Source of the DNA: Siphonodentalium dalli
Taxonomy: Eukaryota; Mollusca; Scaphopoda; Gadilida; Siphonodentaliidae
DNA length: 64,000 nt
Reading direction: 5' to 3'
NCBI GenBank assembly: GCA_032622095.1
Contig: CP136069.1
Coordinates: 10,432,036 to 10,496,035, forward strand
Shown: positions 24,230 to 35,951 of the stretch, piece by piece
How positions within the stretch are numbered: the stretch's first letter is position 1
Layout: the number at the start of each line of letters is the position of its first letter
Position numbers and translations under genes: made by a program
Notes under the pieces: generated by a model
Told to the model about the DNA's origin: nothing
The model's database searches: none
The model's input: only the letters and a program-made list of their open reading frames with translations

Positions 24230-24870
24230 TTGGGGATTTGACATTCACAACCGTTCTGGACAGTTTTTCCACATAAGGGCAGTAATAACTGTAAAAGTTT
24301 AGCAGTGTTCACATCCATGTCCGATTTCACGATGATCAGACCAACATTGAATTTTGAAATCCATGATGGCTCCAGGCAGCCATGTTTTATTGACGAATGA
24401 CCCCGAAATGGCTCACTCCCATCTACGGTACATCTCAAGGTCAACAACCATGACAAATTTCATAATGATTCAACCAAAGGTATAACCTGTAGCCTGTGCC
24501 AAAGGATTTAGTCATGCAAAGAGTAAAATCAAAGATGGCTTCCGATTGACTCAAACATGACGCGTCAATATTAGTATCCATGACAAATTTCGTGATGAGA
24601 CAAACAGTATGGCCTGTAGCCCGTGCTAATGGATTGAATTCTGAAATCCAAGATGGCTGCTGGTGGCCATGTTTTTTTGTTAGCTAAATGACCACACAAT
24701 GACTCATTCCCATCTACTTGTCAATGTCAACAACCATGACAAATTTCATAATGATCCAAACTGTAACACATGCTAATGTAAATTGTTGAGCGGACGCACA
24801 CACACACGGATGATGGATACCAACCCATGGCAATAGCTCAAACTTTACAAAGTACAGTTTGAGCTGAAAA
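24230..24870. repeat. Dispersed repeat with internal diverged copies
   Basis: CATGACAAATTTCATAATGA recurs at about 24450, 24580 and 24735 with variation, accompanied by ATCCAAGATGGC blocks. It ends in GGACGCACACACAC and a GCTCAAACT / AGTTTGAGC hairpin. A fragment of the same family lies near 56985-57080. Confidence 0.6.
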
Positions 24871-24914
24871 ATGATCAAACCCAAATTCGATTTCTATTTT
24901 GGGCTGTGAATTTC

Positions 24915-25002
24915 AGCCTATGGGAGACTGGCATATATAAGATAATGCACTGGCACAGGGTATTTAATGATGCATCAGCGCAGCTCTTGTTATGAAAGGG
25001 AT
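24915..25002. mobile_element. Subfamily Q MITE, right-end fragment
   Basis: GGGAGACTGGCATATATAAG, CACTGGCACAGGGT and the end GAAAGGG match the right half of the copy at 28219-28475. Confidence 0.65.
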
Positions 25003-25032
25003 AATAATCAAAGCAATATATAAAGCTTAATG

Positions 25033-25118
25033 TTAAGCTACGGGGAGCCTCAAACAGACGGAAGCATGCAATGTGGAGTGTCGTCTGCTCCAGTCTATGT
25101 GGGGCTCTTTATGGGTTA
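25033..25118. mobile_element. Family R short palindromic element
   Basis: GGGGAGCCTCAAACAG and GTGGGGCTCTTTATGGGTTA form imperfect inverted ends around GTCGTCTGCTCCAG. Same family as 28507, 29984, 33681, 37976 and 38108. Confidence 0.7.
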
Positions 25119-25452
25119 CTGAGACTGCACTCTGATGGATATTCAGTGGAAGATGTAATTTTCACTCAAAGGGCCATAACCTCAGAAGAAGTGAGTGCAC
25201 CACAGAGTACCCCCACTCAGATAGAGAGCGCCAAAGTTGTTAAAGAAGGCTGGATCGATGGGAGGAACATATTCTAATATACCCCCGCCAGACCTTTTGC
25301 AGGGATTTAGTTATTCCTCCTAATGATGGACAATATGGGATAAATGAAAACAAACACAAGTATTTCCCATAAATGACAGTTGTTTCAATATGGCATTCCT
25401 TAACAAGATATTATACACAATAAAACTCATCTGTGTTTCTTAGAATTTCAGA
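25119..25452. other. No recognised feature
   Basis: Short frames only. Nothing recognised. Confidence 0.3.
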
Positions 25453-25546
25453 GGTATGAGCTGGTGACGGTTATGATTAGATACTGCCATGGCGTTGGTG
25501 GTATGAGCTGGTGACGGTTATGATTAGATACTCCCATGGAGTTGGT
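25453..25546. repeat. 47-bp tandem duplication
   Basis: GGTATGAGCTGGTGACGGTT to CCATGGCGTTGGT is present twice with two substitutions. Confidence 0.9.
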
Positions 25547-25646
25547 TCATCAATTATAGTCCAGCATCCAATAAAAATTAAAACAAATTCTCTATATATC
25601 TCTTTGAGCTCTATTATAATATTATTATACAATGTTGTGTACAGTG

Positions 25647-25760
25647 TGTGATTTTCTTGTACGAGTCCAGGTTGTGGTGAATAGTCATATTGGACTCAAT
25701 ACTGCGCATCTCGTCCAATATGACTTTTCACTACAACCTGGATGAGTACCAGAAAACACA
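25647..25760. mobile_element. Hairpin element H, copy 1
   Basis: Arms ATTTTCTTGTACGAGTCCAG... and ...CTGGATGAGTACCAGAAAAC pair over about 50 bp around TCATATTGGAC/GTCCAATATGA. A second copy lies at 27488-27585, so the two bracket the 34-bp satellite. Confidence 0.75.
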
Positions 25761-25838
25761 TACATGTAGTGTATGCAACATTGTATAATGACATTTTTAT
25801 TATCCATCTGTATGTTTCACTGATTCACTTGCCAATAG

Positions 25839-25897
25839 AGTTACTGCGCTTTGATGAGAATCAGAAGAGTCCCGATAAATTTTATAAATGTTGTCAG
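25839..25897 (+). CDS. Possible single exon at the edge of the 34-bp satellite
   Basis: The stretch reads ELLRFDENQKSPDKFYKCCQ in frame, is preceded by CCAATAG (a weak acceptor) and ends CAG|GTGGTA (a donor-like site). The peptide has an ordinary globular composition, unlike its satellite neighbours, but I recognise no family. The adjoining satellite repeats the GTCAG|GT junction. No second exon was found, so this is a tentative call. Confidence 0.2.
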
Positions 25898-27403
25898 GTG
25901 GTATATTGTTTCGAGACTGCTGAGATGTCAGGTTGTATATTCTTTCGAGACTGCTGAGATGTCAGGTGGTATATTGTTTCGAGACTGCTGTGATGTCGGG
26001 TTGTATATTCTTTCGAGACTGCTGAGATGTCAGGTTGTATATTCTTTCGAGACTGCTGAGATGTCAGGTTGTATATTGTTTCGAGACTGCTGTGATGTCG
26101 GGTTGTATATTCTTTCGAGACTGCTGAGATGTCAGGTTGTATATTCTTTCGAGACTGCTGAGATGTCAGGTTGTATATTGTTTCGAGACTGCTGTGATGT
26201 CGGGTTGTATATTCTTTCGAGACTGCTGAGATGTCAGGTTGTATATTCTTTCGAGACTGCTGAGATGTCAGGTTGTATATTGTTTCGAGACTGCTGTGAT
26301 GTCGGGTTGTATATTCTTTCGAGACTGCTGTGATGTCGGGTTGTATATTCTTTCGAGACTGCTGTGATGTCAGGTTGTATATTGTTTCGAGACTGCTGAG
26401 ATGTCAGGTTGTATATTGTTTCGAGACTGCTGAGATGTCAGGTGGTATATTGTTTCGAGACTGCTGAGATGTCGGGTTGTATATTCTTTCGAGACTGCTG
26501 AGATGTCAGGTTGTATATTCTTTCGAGACTGCTGAGATGTCAGGTTGTATATTGTTTCGAGACTGCTGTGATGTCGGGTTGTATATTCTTTCGAGACTGC
26601 TGAGATGTCAGGTTGTATATTCTTTCGAGACTGCTGAGATGTCAGGTTGTATATTGTTTCGAGACTGCTGTGATGTCGGGTTGTATATTCTTTCGAGACT
26701 GCTGAGATGTCAGGTTGTATATTCTTTCGAGACTGCTGAGATGTCAGGTTGTATATTGTTTCGAGACTGCTGTGATGTCGGGTTGTATATTCTTTCGAGA
26801 CTGCTGTGATGTCGGGTTGTATATTCTTTCGAGACTGCTGTGATGTCAGGTTGTATATTGTTTCGAGACTGCTGAGATGTCAGGTTGTATATTGTTTCGA
26901 GACTGCTGTGATGTCGGGTTGTATATTCTTTCGAGACTGCTGTGATGTCGGGTTGTATATTCTTTCGAGACTGCTGTGATGTCAGGTTGTATATTCTTTC
27001 GAGACTGCTGAGATGTCAGGTTGTATATTCTTTCGAGACTGCTGTGATGTCGGGTTGTATATTCTTTCGAGACTGCTGTGATGTCAGGTTGTATATTGTT
27101 TCGAGACTGCTGTGATGTCGGGTTGTATATTCTTTCGAGACTGCTGAGATGTCAGGTTGTATATTCTTTCGAGACTGCTGAGATGTCGGGTTGTATATTC
27201 TTTCGAGACTGCTGTGATGTCGGGTTGTATATTCTTTCGAGACTGCTGTGATGTCGGGTTGTATATTGTTTCGAGACTGCTGTGATGTCGGGTTGTATAT
27301 TGTTTCGAGACTGCTGAGATGTCGGGTTGTATATTCTTTCGAGACTGCTGTGATGTCGGGTGGTATATTCTTTCGAGACTGCTGTGATGTCGGGTTGTAT
27401 ATT
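25893..27403. repeat. 34-bp satellite, about 44 copies
   Basis: The unit is built on TTTCGAGACTGCTGAGATGT and CAGGTTGTATATTC. Variants (GAG/GTG, CAG/CGG, ATTC/ATTG) recur in a three-unit pattern of 102 bp, best seen at 25990-26330 and 26490-26810. The 102-bp period is a multiple of three, which creates the long frames. Confidence 0.97.
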
Positions 27404-27487
27404 ATTGGCCCTTTTGGAGACCAGTATGACTGTTTCCCGGATTATCATGTGACGGCTTTTGCCCAATCATAAATAGTGTAAAGTATG

Positions 27488-27585
27488 TTTCTTTCTTGTA
27501 CGAGTCCAGGTTGTAGTGAAAAATCATATTAGACTCAATGCTGCATGTCTCGTCCAATATGACTTTTCACTACAACATGAGCAAC
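27488..27585. mobile_element. Hairpin element H, copy 2
   Basis: CTTGTACGAGTCCAGGTTGT and CCAATATGACTTTTCACTAC are shared with copy 1 at 25647-25760, in the same orientation. Confidence 0.75.
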
Positions 27586-28218
27586 GTCGCGATTGGTTAA
27601 AACTACCAGTGAAAAGATTCCCTGATGTTACATTCTCTTCAATGCTGCTGTTCTGTGTGACGGGGGAAATGGTGATTTGAATAAAACGTTATAGCCAATC
27701 AGATTGCTCATTACAACCAAATGTGGGGACAATTCTATATTTTTCTTCAGTGATGACACAAAATCATCTAAAGCAATGTTGAGCGCTCATTATGGCATCC
27801 ATTACTGAAATAATTTTGAAATTGCTATGTTAATTTGTTTATGGAAACTCATAATTGAGGGATATTTTAAACACGAACACTGGGTATTTAGGCAAATCAT
27901 TTCTTGATGAAGATCGGTTCAGACAATCTGAATAAAATCGACATAGCGGAATATTAATAATACTATCTGAAAGTCAGCGTTAACAAGCACTTTCGGTTAT
28001 GAAAATTAAAATACACCAGTCAATACGTTCAGACAACTGAAACCCCAGAAAACACAGTTCACATTAAAACCATGAATATGATACATAGCCAGAACGCATT
28101 GTGCATGTGAAGCTCATCTAATGAGTCACTGATGATGTTAGGATATATATCATCAGAACGTGAGACGTAAGTGAAATAAACTAAGGTATTATCAGCAACA
28201 AGTACCATACAAGACTAA
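27586..28218. other. No recognised feature
   Basis: AT-rich sequence with short frames. Nothing recognised. Confidence 0.3.
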
Positions 28219-28475
28219 ACCCTTTGATGACTGAAGCTTCCTGGAATTTTATCGAAAACCCTGTGCCAATGCCTTCTCTCATACACGCGAGTCGCCCGTA
28301 GGGTGCCTTGAATATATAAGAGACAGAATTGGCCTAACTGTATTTGCCTTGATCTTGTAAGCCAGTGTATTCTCTTATATATGCGAGGCTGCCTATGGGA
28401 GACTCGCATATATAAGATAATAAACTGGCACAGGGTCTTTAAGGCTACACCAGCACAGCTCCCGTCACGAAAGGG
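28219..28475. mobile_element. TTAA MITE subfamily Q, nearly complete
   Basis: The left end CCCTTTGATGACTGAAGC and right end GCTCCCGTCACGAAAGGG|TTAA are inverted. The interior has two hairpins related to family P (CTGTGCCA, TCTCTTATATATGCGAG, CTGGCACAGGGT). The left TTAA is mutated. Confidence 0.75.
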
Positions 28476-28506
28476 TTAAACACTGAGGCGATATTATAGT
28501 TTAATG

Positions 28507-28592
28507 TTTAACCCACAGGGAGCCCCACACAGGTGGAAGCATGCACTACAGAGTGTCGTCTGCTGCAGGCTATGTGGGGCTCTCTATGGGTC
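28507..28592. mobile_element. Family R short palindromic element
   Basis: TTTAACCCACAGGGAGCC to GTGGGGCTCTCTATGGGT, with GTCGTCTGCTGCAGG in the middle. Confidence 0.8.
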
Positions 28593-29638
28593 ATGAAAAG
28601 GTTAAGATTCTCATGCACATTGTGTTCTGTGTTTATTCCACACTCTTTACGTTTGTTCGAGTTCCATACTTGATTGTAAGATTTATTAATATATAAAAGA
28701 CATCAGTTGGATTTAGCTGATGAAAATCATTAAATTTAAAGGTGCACCGTCCAATTGACACCAAATTAGTCAAAATTTCCTGAGTCAATTTGTAGCTTAC
28801 AAGCCAAAAGAAACTGGAAAAATACTTGCAATGACCATCATTGTATGACACAGGCACGCGAAAATCCGTTAGTGAACGGACGCTCTCAATAAGAGACAAT
28901 CAATTGTAATTTTACTCGCCTGACAATTATTCAAAACATATTACAACTTTCTCTTTTGAAAGATGTGTGGAGTCAACTCGTATGGGCATCATAGCCCTTT
29001 ATATATCAAATACTCATTGATGAATAGTTCCCACAGGAAATATTCATATAATATGTTCAACAAACGACTTATTATCTGAACATTTCCCTCCAATGAATAT
29101 GAATCCTTCTGCACGTCTATCATCTTCATTCATGTCTGTCGTCTGCTCGCTGTTCCTGAACACCCACCCAGAGTATAATAAACCATTCCAATGTACACTT
29201 TTATAACTGAGTGGGAGAATCTATTTAGTACAGAAATGGTTAAATCTTCAAACGTCAATAATAATTCCAGATCACTCTGAGTGATACTGCTTTTTCGACT
29301 TTCGGGAAATGTGAATAATTATTCAATGTTTTACGCTAATAATTGGTGTGGAATAAATGAATAAATGTAGGTTCTTTAAAAAAGCAAGCAATAAATAGAT
29401 GAAAGACTTGATACAGCATTCGGTTGCACACCCTAACAACAGGTCCGGGAAATTCCATTTATAGCTGTAATGGTTAAGAAACCACTGCTGCAGATATTCG
29501 CGTTACACCAGCTTGTGGAATATCCGAGGAGCTTAGAGAAAGACCGCATCTGCTTATAAATCTGGTTTTGATATACGATCTGGGACTTTGATGATTCCAT
29601 ATGTGATCGCTTCTTCTTCTACAAGGTTCTTGTACATT
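28593..29638. other. No recognised feature
   Basis: About 1 kb of AT-rich sequence. The 88-codon minus-strand frame at 28633-28899 has no recognisable similarity. Confidence 0.3.
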
Positions 29639-29639
29639 T

Positions 29640-29934
29640 AAGGGGGGGGGTGTACATTAAATCCGACCATTTACGTGACCATCTCCTTTTATATTCAACA
29701 GAATATATGCAACAAATAAATGAATTTGAGTCATGGATTAGTGCAAAATACACTAATGTGCTCTATGAACGATGCAAAAGACATGGTAATTATATGACCC
29801 GAGTCATAAACTCATTGTCATTATAATTACCATGTTGTTTGCATCGTTCATAGAACACACAAGTGTATTTTGCACTAATCCATGGCTCAAATTAATTCAT
29901 AAATGGCCGGATTTAGGGTACAGTCCCCCCTTTA
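29640..29934. mobile_element. Long foldback element with G-run/C-run ends
   Basis: The left end TTTAAGGGGGGGGTGTACA pairs with the right end GTACAGTCCCCCCTTTAA. Arms of over 100 bp match (GGATTAGTGCAAAATACACT, ATGGTAATTATA) around a centre at about 29800 (GACCCGAGTC). TTAA occurs at both edges. No coding capacity. Confidence 0.8.
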
Positions 29935-29983
29935 ATAGTATTTAATAGGGTTAATAACGGACGCAATATAATAAAGATTAATG

Positions 29984-30069
29984 TTTAACCCACATGGAGC
30001 CTCGCACAGATGGATGCATGCATTACAGAATGTTGTCTGATGCAGTCAATGTGGGGCTCTCTATGGGTT
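29984..30069. mobile_element. Family R short palindromic element
   Basis: TTTAACCCACATGGAGCC to GTGGGGCTCTCTATGGGTTT. Confidence 0.75.
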
Positions 30070-30271
30070 TTTTTGAATTGGGTTATCTCTTCAACCAGAT
30101 TCATCCAATAGCAATAGCCCGATATAGTTACAATAGCTTTATACAACTGTTTTAGCTATAAATGGCATATCCCAGACCTGAACAATAGCCGAAAGACACA
30201 TCATTCGGTTGCCGACTATGACACATTCTCCTTATCTTACATGCGAAAACAGTAAAAGCAACAGCAATATT

Positions 30272-30735
30272 CAAGCCTTCAAAGAGTGTGACTGACATTT
30301 GCAGAATGAGGTCCCCAGAGGGTAAATTTTGTGATGGTACCGATCACAGTGGAATAGCGTCACCAAATTCACCCTCTGAACTTCAGAGTCTGAAGACCTC
30401 ATTCTGCTTAGGCCTTAACTTCTGGGAAGTATCTATAGTCTCAAATTATCATTGTTTTTAGTTACTTTTTTCCCCCTTCTGTTCAATTTCTATATCCCCT
30501 AATTTCCAGAAGATAAGATAAATTGTATAATCGAGGTGACTAATGGGTGAACATCACCAACTTCAACTGGGGAACTTCAATTTGATCATGGGTCTGCCAT
30601 AAAAGTTGAGGCCTAAGAAGAATGAGGTTCCAGAGGGTAAATTTGATTATGCTAGCCCACCGTGCAGGATAGGTTCACTAAATTCACCCTCTGGGGACCT
30701 CATTCTGCAAATTGCAGACACTATATGCAGGCTTG
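30272..30735. mobile_element. hAT-like MITE family G, long form
   Basis: The left end CAAGCCTTCAAAGAGTGTGA and right end ACTATATGCAGGCTTG are inverted. Near each end is a hairpin made of GAATGAGGTCCCCAGAGGGT and its complement around a GC-rich loop. The flanking octamers GCAATATT and ACAACATT are similar but not identical, so the target duplication is uncertain in this copy. Confidence 0.75.
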
Positions 30736-31378
30736 ACAACATTGTATACATAAATTCATACGCGGTGTAACAAAATGATCAATGAAAGTTTGCGAATCCC
30801 GGGTACATTAATGAGTGCATACATTGTACAATTTACAAAACATTGAACAGCGTAATTAATAATTCATAATTAATTAAAGGCCCATGTCAGTTTCAAATAA
30901 TATTTTTCTCTAATTTATTTCAATCATGGGATCAAAATAGGAACGGAAATATATCATTCACTGATATGTGGACTTGATTTAGTAATCGTTGGTTCAGAAA
31001 TTGTACCGTATGTGACGCGGTAGAAATTTTATCACCTTGAAATTTAAACTCAAATGTTTAGTCCAAGCTACCTTCAACATAAACAAGGTAATGAAATCGG
31101 TCTGGATAATACTGGATTACTGAAGTACTATTGCCGTATTCTTCGATGGCGGACATTCTCGAGATAACTAACAGCAATAAGATTGTGGGGAGACAGGCTT
31201 GTTTTCTTTTGCCAGTGTGTAATGTGAATTTGGGATCATAAACCATTAATAGCAAAATAATAAAAATAAAAGTGTTTAGCAAAATATCAACAAAATGTGT
31301 TGAATTTTATCATAGTACTGTTATATGATATTCCCTAACACCAAAAACATAATATCTATACAATATATGTCGACTTAA
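30736..31378. other. No recognised feature
   Basis: AT-rich. The 74-codon minus-strand frame at 31058-31282 shows no family resemblance. Confidence 0.3.
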
Positions 31379-31849
31379 CCCTTTACCCAACAAAACGGCC
31401 AAAAACGCCCAAATAAAGCTTCAATAGCCAAAAATATCTTCGGTCTGTCTCAATAACACCATACAAATATGGATATCATTGGAACCGGTTCATTGACCAC
31501 ATTGTGATGGTTACAGTTATGCCCTGTGCCAATGCATTCTCTTATATATGCGAGTTGACCATAGGTCGCCTCGCATATAAGAGAATGCATTGGCCTAAAA
31601 AAAGATTTTAACACTTTTTACCATTTTTTCTTACATTCTTTAACAATTTTATAATTTTTTCTTACATTTTTTAACAATTTTTATAATATATTTCTACATT
31701 CTTTGACAATTTTATCATTTTTAATATGTGTTAAGCCAATGCATTCTCTTATATATGCGAGGCGACCTATGGTCGACTCGCATATATAATAGAATGCATT
31801 GGCACAGGGTAAAAAATGCCGACTTACGGCCATTCTGTTGGGTAAAGGG
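31379..31849. mobile_element. piggyBac-like MITE family P, copy 2
   Basis: TTAA (31375-31378) then CCCTTTACCCAACA; right end TGTTGGGTAAAGGG. It holds the two CCAATGCATTCTCTTATATA hairpins and an A/T-rich centre. The right TTAA is lost. Confidence 0.9.
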
Positions 31850-31893
31850 ACAAGCTTCTGATATCTGATAATTAAGATGCCAGTTTATGTCAA

Positions 31894-33225
31894 AGATCCT
31901 TCCCATTACACGCCTATTGTGAGGTTTAATCCTTCCCATTACACGCCTATTGTGAGGTTTAATCCTTCCCATTACACGCTTAATATTGTGAGGTTTAATC
32001 CTTCCCATTACATGCCTATTGTGATGTTTAATCCTTCCCATTACACGCCTATTGTGAGGTTTAATCCTTCCCATTACACGCCTATTGTGATGTTTAATCC
32101 TTCCCATTACACGCCTATTGTGAGGTTTAATCCTTCCCATTACATGCCTATTGCGAGGTTTAATCCTTCCCATTACACGCCTATTGTGAGGTTTAATCCT
32201 TCCCATTACACGCCTATTGCGAGGTTTAATCCTTCCCATTACACGCCTATTGCGAGGTTTAATCCTTCCCATTACACGCTTATTGCGAGGTTTAATCCTT
32301 CCCATTACACGCCTATTGTGATGTTTAATCCTTCCCATTACACGCCTATTGCGAGGTTTCATCCTTCCCATTACACGCCTATTGCGAGGTTTAATCCTTC
32401 CCATTACACGCCTATTGTGAGGTTTAATCCTTCCCATTACACGCCTATTGTGAGGTTTAATCCTTCCCATTACACGCCTATTGCGAGGTCTAATCCTTCC
32501 CATTACACGCCTATTGCGAGGTTTAATCCTTCCCATTACACCCTTATTGCGAGGTTTAATCCTTCCCATTACACGCCTATTGTGAGGTTTAATCCTTCCC
32601 ATTACACGCCTATTGCGAGGTTTAATCCTTCCCATTACACGCCTATTGTGAGGTTTAATCCTTCCCATTACACGCCTATTGCGAGGTTTAATCCTTCCCA
32701 TTACACGCTTATTGCGATGTTTAATCCTTCCCATTACACGCCTATTGTGAGGTTTAATCCTTCCCATTACACGCCTATTGCGAGGTTTAATCCTTCCCAT
32801 TACACGCCTATTGTGAGGTTTAATCCTTCCCATTACACGCCTATTGCGAGGTTTAATCCTTCCCATTACAGGCCTATTGCGAGGTTTAATCCTTCCCATT
32901 ACACGCCTATTGCGAGGTTTAATCCTTCCCAGTACATGCCTACTGTGAGGTTTAATCCTTCCCATTACACGCCTATTGTGAGGTTTAATCCTTCCCATTA
33001 CACGCCTATTGCGAGGTTTAATCCTTCCCATTACACGCCTATTGCGAGGTTTAATCCTTCCCATTACATGCCTATTGCGAGGTTTAATCCTTCCCAGTAC
33101 ATGCCTATTGTGAGGTTTAATCCTTCCCATTACACGCCTATTGTGAGGTTTAATCCTTCCCATTACACGCCTATTGTGAGGTTTAATCCTTCCCATTACA
33201 CCCCTATTGTGAGGTTTAAGCCAAA
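31894..33225. repeat. 33-bp satellite, about 40 copies
   Basis: The unit is CCTTCCCATTACACGCC followed by TATTGTGAGGTTTAAT, with GTGAGG/GCGAGG variants; one unit carries three extra bases. The period is a multiple of three, leaving both strands open for over 400 codons (NPSHYTPIVRF on plus, RIKPHNRRVMG on minus). Not called as protein. Confidence 0.97.
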
Positions 33226-33680
33226 GATGGTCTATCTCTTCCCAGAAAATATATGAATCGAAGACCCCAGAATGTTTTATATTGAGTCCAGGGCATAAAA
33301 ATATATGAATCGAGGACATCTGTCCAGAAAAGTTTCTATCAATTTTATTTAGAATTTCTTATGACATCAGTGGGACATTATTAGGAGCTATTTTTAGAAC
33401 AGAAATCAATGCAAAAACGATTGGGGCGTACCAAGAGATAACTTTATCTTGTTATCACCCACAATCAAGGCAAATTTGTTATTTCAGCTTTGAAATTTAC
33501 CGCGAATTATGATTGAAATAAACCACTTCATTACGTCTTCTGTTTTGTAGTCTTGAAATCGTGATTTATAAAAAATTATGTTGTTGTTGTAATTGTGGCC
33601 CGGAAGAGACAGACAATCTTTAACATCTTTAGCCCAGTTACCGTTTATTATATAGAAAACATAACATTTTGCGCCCATTA
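33226..33680. other. No recognised feature
   Basis: ATATATGAATCGA occurs twice (about 33248 and 33300). Otherwise nothing recognised. Confidence 0.3.
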
Positions 33681-33943
33681 TAGCCTGGAGCAGACGACAC
33701 ATAAGTAGTGCATGCTGCTACCTGTGTGGGGCTCCATGTGGGTTATATTTAACCCTCCCATAGGGCGCCCCTCATAGCCTGGAGCAGACGACACATAAGT
33801 AGTGCATGCTGATACCTGTGTGGGGCTCCATGTGGGTTATATTTAACCCTCCCATAGGGCGCCCCTCATAGCCTGGAGCAGACGACACATAAGTAGTGCA
33901 TGCTGCTACCTGTGTGGGGCTCCATGTGGGTTATATTAAATTA
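33681..33943. repeat. 94-bp triplication containing family R element
   Basis: Starts at 33681, 33775 and 33869 give an exact 94-bp period. Each unit carries an inverted family R element (GCCTGGAGCAGACGAC to GGGGCTCCATGTGGGTTA) plus AACCCTCCCATAGGGCGCC. Confidence 0.9.
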
Positions 33944-33949
33944 TTTGAT

Positions 33950-34208
33950 AATCACTTTTACATGACTGGAGCTTCCTGAATTTTTTTGAAAACCCTGTGC
34001 CAATGAATTCTCTTATATATGCAAAACTCCCATAGGGCGCCTCGCATATATAAGAGAATGCTTGGCCTAACAATATTTACCTTGACCTTGTAAGCCAGTG
34101 CATGAACTTCGCATATATAAGAGAATGTTTGACCTAACAATATTAACCTTGACCTTGTAAGCCAGTGCATGAACTTCACATATATAAGAGAATGCACTGG
34201 CACAGGAT
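33950..34208. mobile_element. Subfamily Q MITE, partial, with internal duplication
   Basis: CATGACTGGAGCTTCCTGAA, the CTGTGCCAATGAATTC core and ACCTTGACCTTGTAAGCCAG. The last block and CATGAACTTC occur twice, about 57 bp apart. Confidence 0.65.
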
Positions 34209-35015
34209 TAGCAATCAAAATTACTTGTAGTTACACATCATAACATATCCACACTCTAATCATCTCGTCCTACACAAACTCAATCGAGTCTTTGCGAGAC
34301 CCACAAATGTGAGTAATAAATCTTATTGTGATAGCGCATGGAAGCCTAGATATCAGAGATGTATCATTATGATAACAGAGATACATAACTAACGACACAA
34401 TATAAAGAGCGTTTATATTTAATCAGCATGGGACCCTATAGCTGTTAGTGCTTTATATATCATGCATGAGTATATATATCTTACTTGAGCGAAATTGACT
34501 TAATTTTTACTGTTATGAAACTTATGGGCGACAAGAGCAATAAAATTTGGAAAATGTACAACTTATATATAAATGCATGTACCTTTAATTCAGGTACGAT
34601 ATATATGGTAAACTCGGTACTCAATACACAGAAGGACGTGGGGCTTTTTTTACTTATTTTATTTCAACTTTCTGACTGATTCTGAAAATTCCTATATAGC
34701 TTATGTCAACTTCCGGTGGCCAAGACATGGTACCTCTTGTCATGGACACAAGTGTCATTGGGCATCCCCCATAATGGCCCCATCTACTCACATATGTGGG
34801 TCACACAAAGTCACTTTAAATGTTTTCAGGACAATGTCCTTGACCGAACCCTTGTAATCAGACTTGCTTATCACATAATCAGAATAGCACCACACAAACA
34901 AATAGATATTAATCTGTACATAATTATAATTTACAAAACAATAATTACCACTCCATGCTTAAAATTTAACAAAATATGGCACAAATTAAAATTGGATAGA
35001 CAATGTGATGCTGGT
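34209..35015. other. No recognised feature
   Basis: AT-rich. It contains a near-copy of the recurring 14-mer at 34401-34414. Nothing else recognised. Confidence 0.3.
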
Positions 35016-35019
35016 TTAA

Positions 35020-35390
35020 CCCTTTACCCAACAGAAAGGCCCTGTGCCAATGCATTCTCTTATATATGCGAGTCGACCATAGGTCGCCTCGCATATATAA
35101 GAGAATGCATTGGCTTAACATATTAAAAATGATAAAAATGTAAGAACAAATTATAAAATTGTTGTAAGAAAAAATGTTAAAAAAAAGATTTTTTTTAGGC
35201 CAATGCATTCTCTTATATACCGGGTATGCGAGACGACCAATGGTCGACTCGCATATATAAGAGAATGCATTGGCACAGGGCATAACTGTAACCATCACAA
35301 TGAGATCAATGAACCGGTTCCAATGATATCCATATTTTAGGCTGTTGAAACTTTATTTGGGCGTTTTTGGCCGCTTTGTTGGGTAAAGGG
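35020..35390. mobile_element. piggyBac-like MITE family P, copy 3
   Basis: TTAA at 35016-35019 and 35391-35394. Ends CCCTTTACCCAACA and TTGTTGGGTAAAGGG. Two hairpins; the second has a small insertion (CCGGGTATGCGAG). Confidence 0.92.
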
Positions 35391-35545
35391 TTAAATAAAA
35401 CATACAGCAGCAACAAGAGGCAAGAGGTACGCAATCTCAAGTCTTATTATTTCATCACCTTCAAGCAACATTTGATAACTTACTCACATTAAAATTCATG
35501 CAGTAGTATTTTTTGCGAACCGTTCTGTGTGCAAACTTAAAACAG

Positions 35546-35699
35546 AGAATAAAAATAATGATGACTGCACTTGAGGGGAACATTACAGATTGTCTCCCTT
35601 TAGAACCAATATCTCCCTCGGGTAACGCATTGGGAGACATTGGTTCCTCGGGTAACGCAATCCGCAATGATCCCCTCAAACACGGTCATCATTTATTAA
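35546..35699. mobile_element. Foldback sequence
   Basis: ATGATGACTGCACTTGAGGGG on the left pairs with CCCCTCAAACACGGTCATCAT on the right, with CTCGGGTAACGCA twice near the centre. It abuts the family T element. Confidence 0.6.
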
Positions 35700-35701
35700 T
35701 A

Positions 35702-35892
35702 CAGTAATGCCCTAAATAATTGACTCCTTAACCACAGCAGAATTATGGGTAATTTTTCAGGATTTAGTCACTAATTTAGTCGGAAATACATGTATGGCTT
35801 GTTGCCCTTCATCGGAAAGCTCTCAAGCCATATTTCCGACTAAATCCTGAAAAATTACCCATAATTCTGCTGTCGATTATTTAGGGCATTAC
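35702..35892. mobile_element. TA-flanked palindromic MITE family T, complete
   Basis: CAGTAATGCCCTAAATAATT at the left and the inverted form at the right end, with TA on both sides. Arms contain AATTATGGGTAATTTTTCAG and AAATATGGCTTGTTGCC. The TA target suggests Tc1/mariner or pogo-type mobilisation. Confidence 0.85.
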
Positions 35893-35951
35893 TGTAAGTT
35901 ACACCTCTGAAGAAATACAGATCGTTCAGGGATGAGACAAAACATCTTTAA

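Noticed and set aside
31721-33319. 532-codon minus and 459-codon plus frames
   Set aside because: Produced by the 33-bp satellite; unit variation affects both strands alike.
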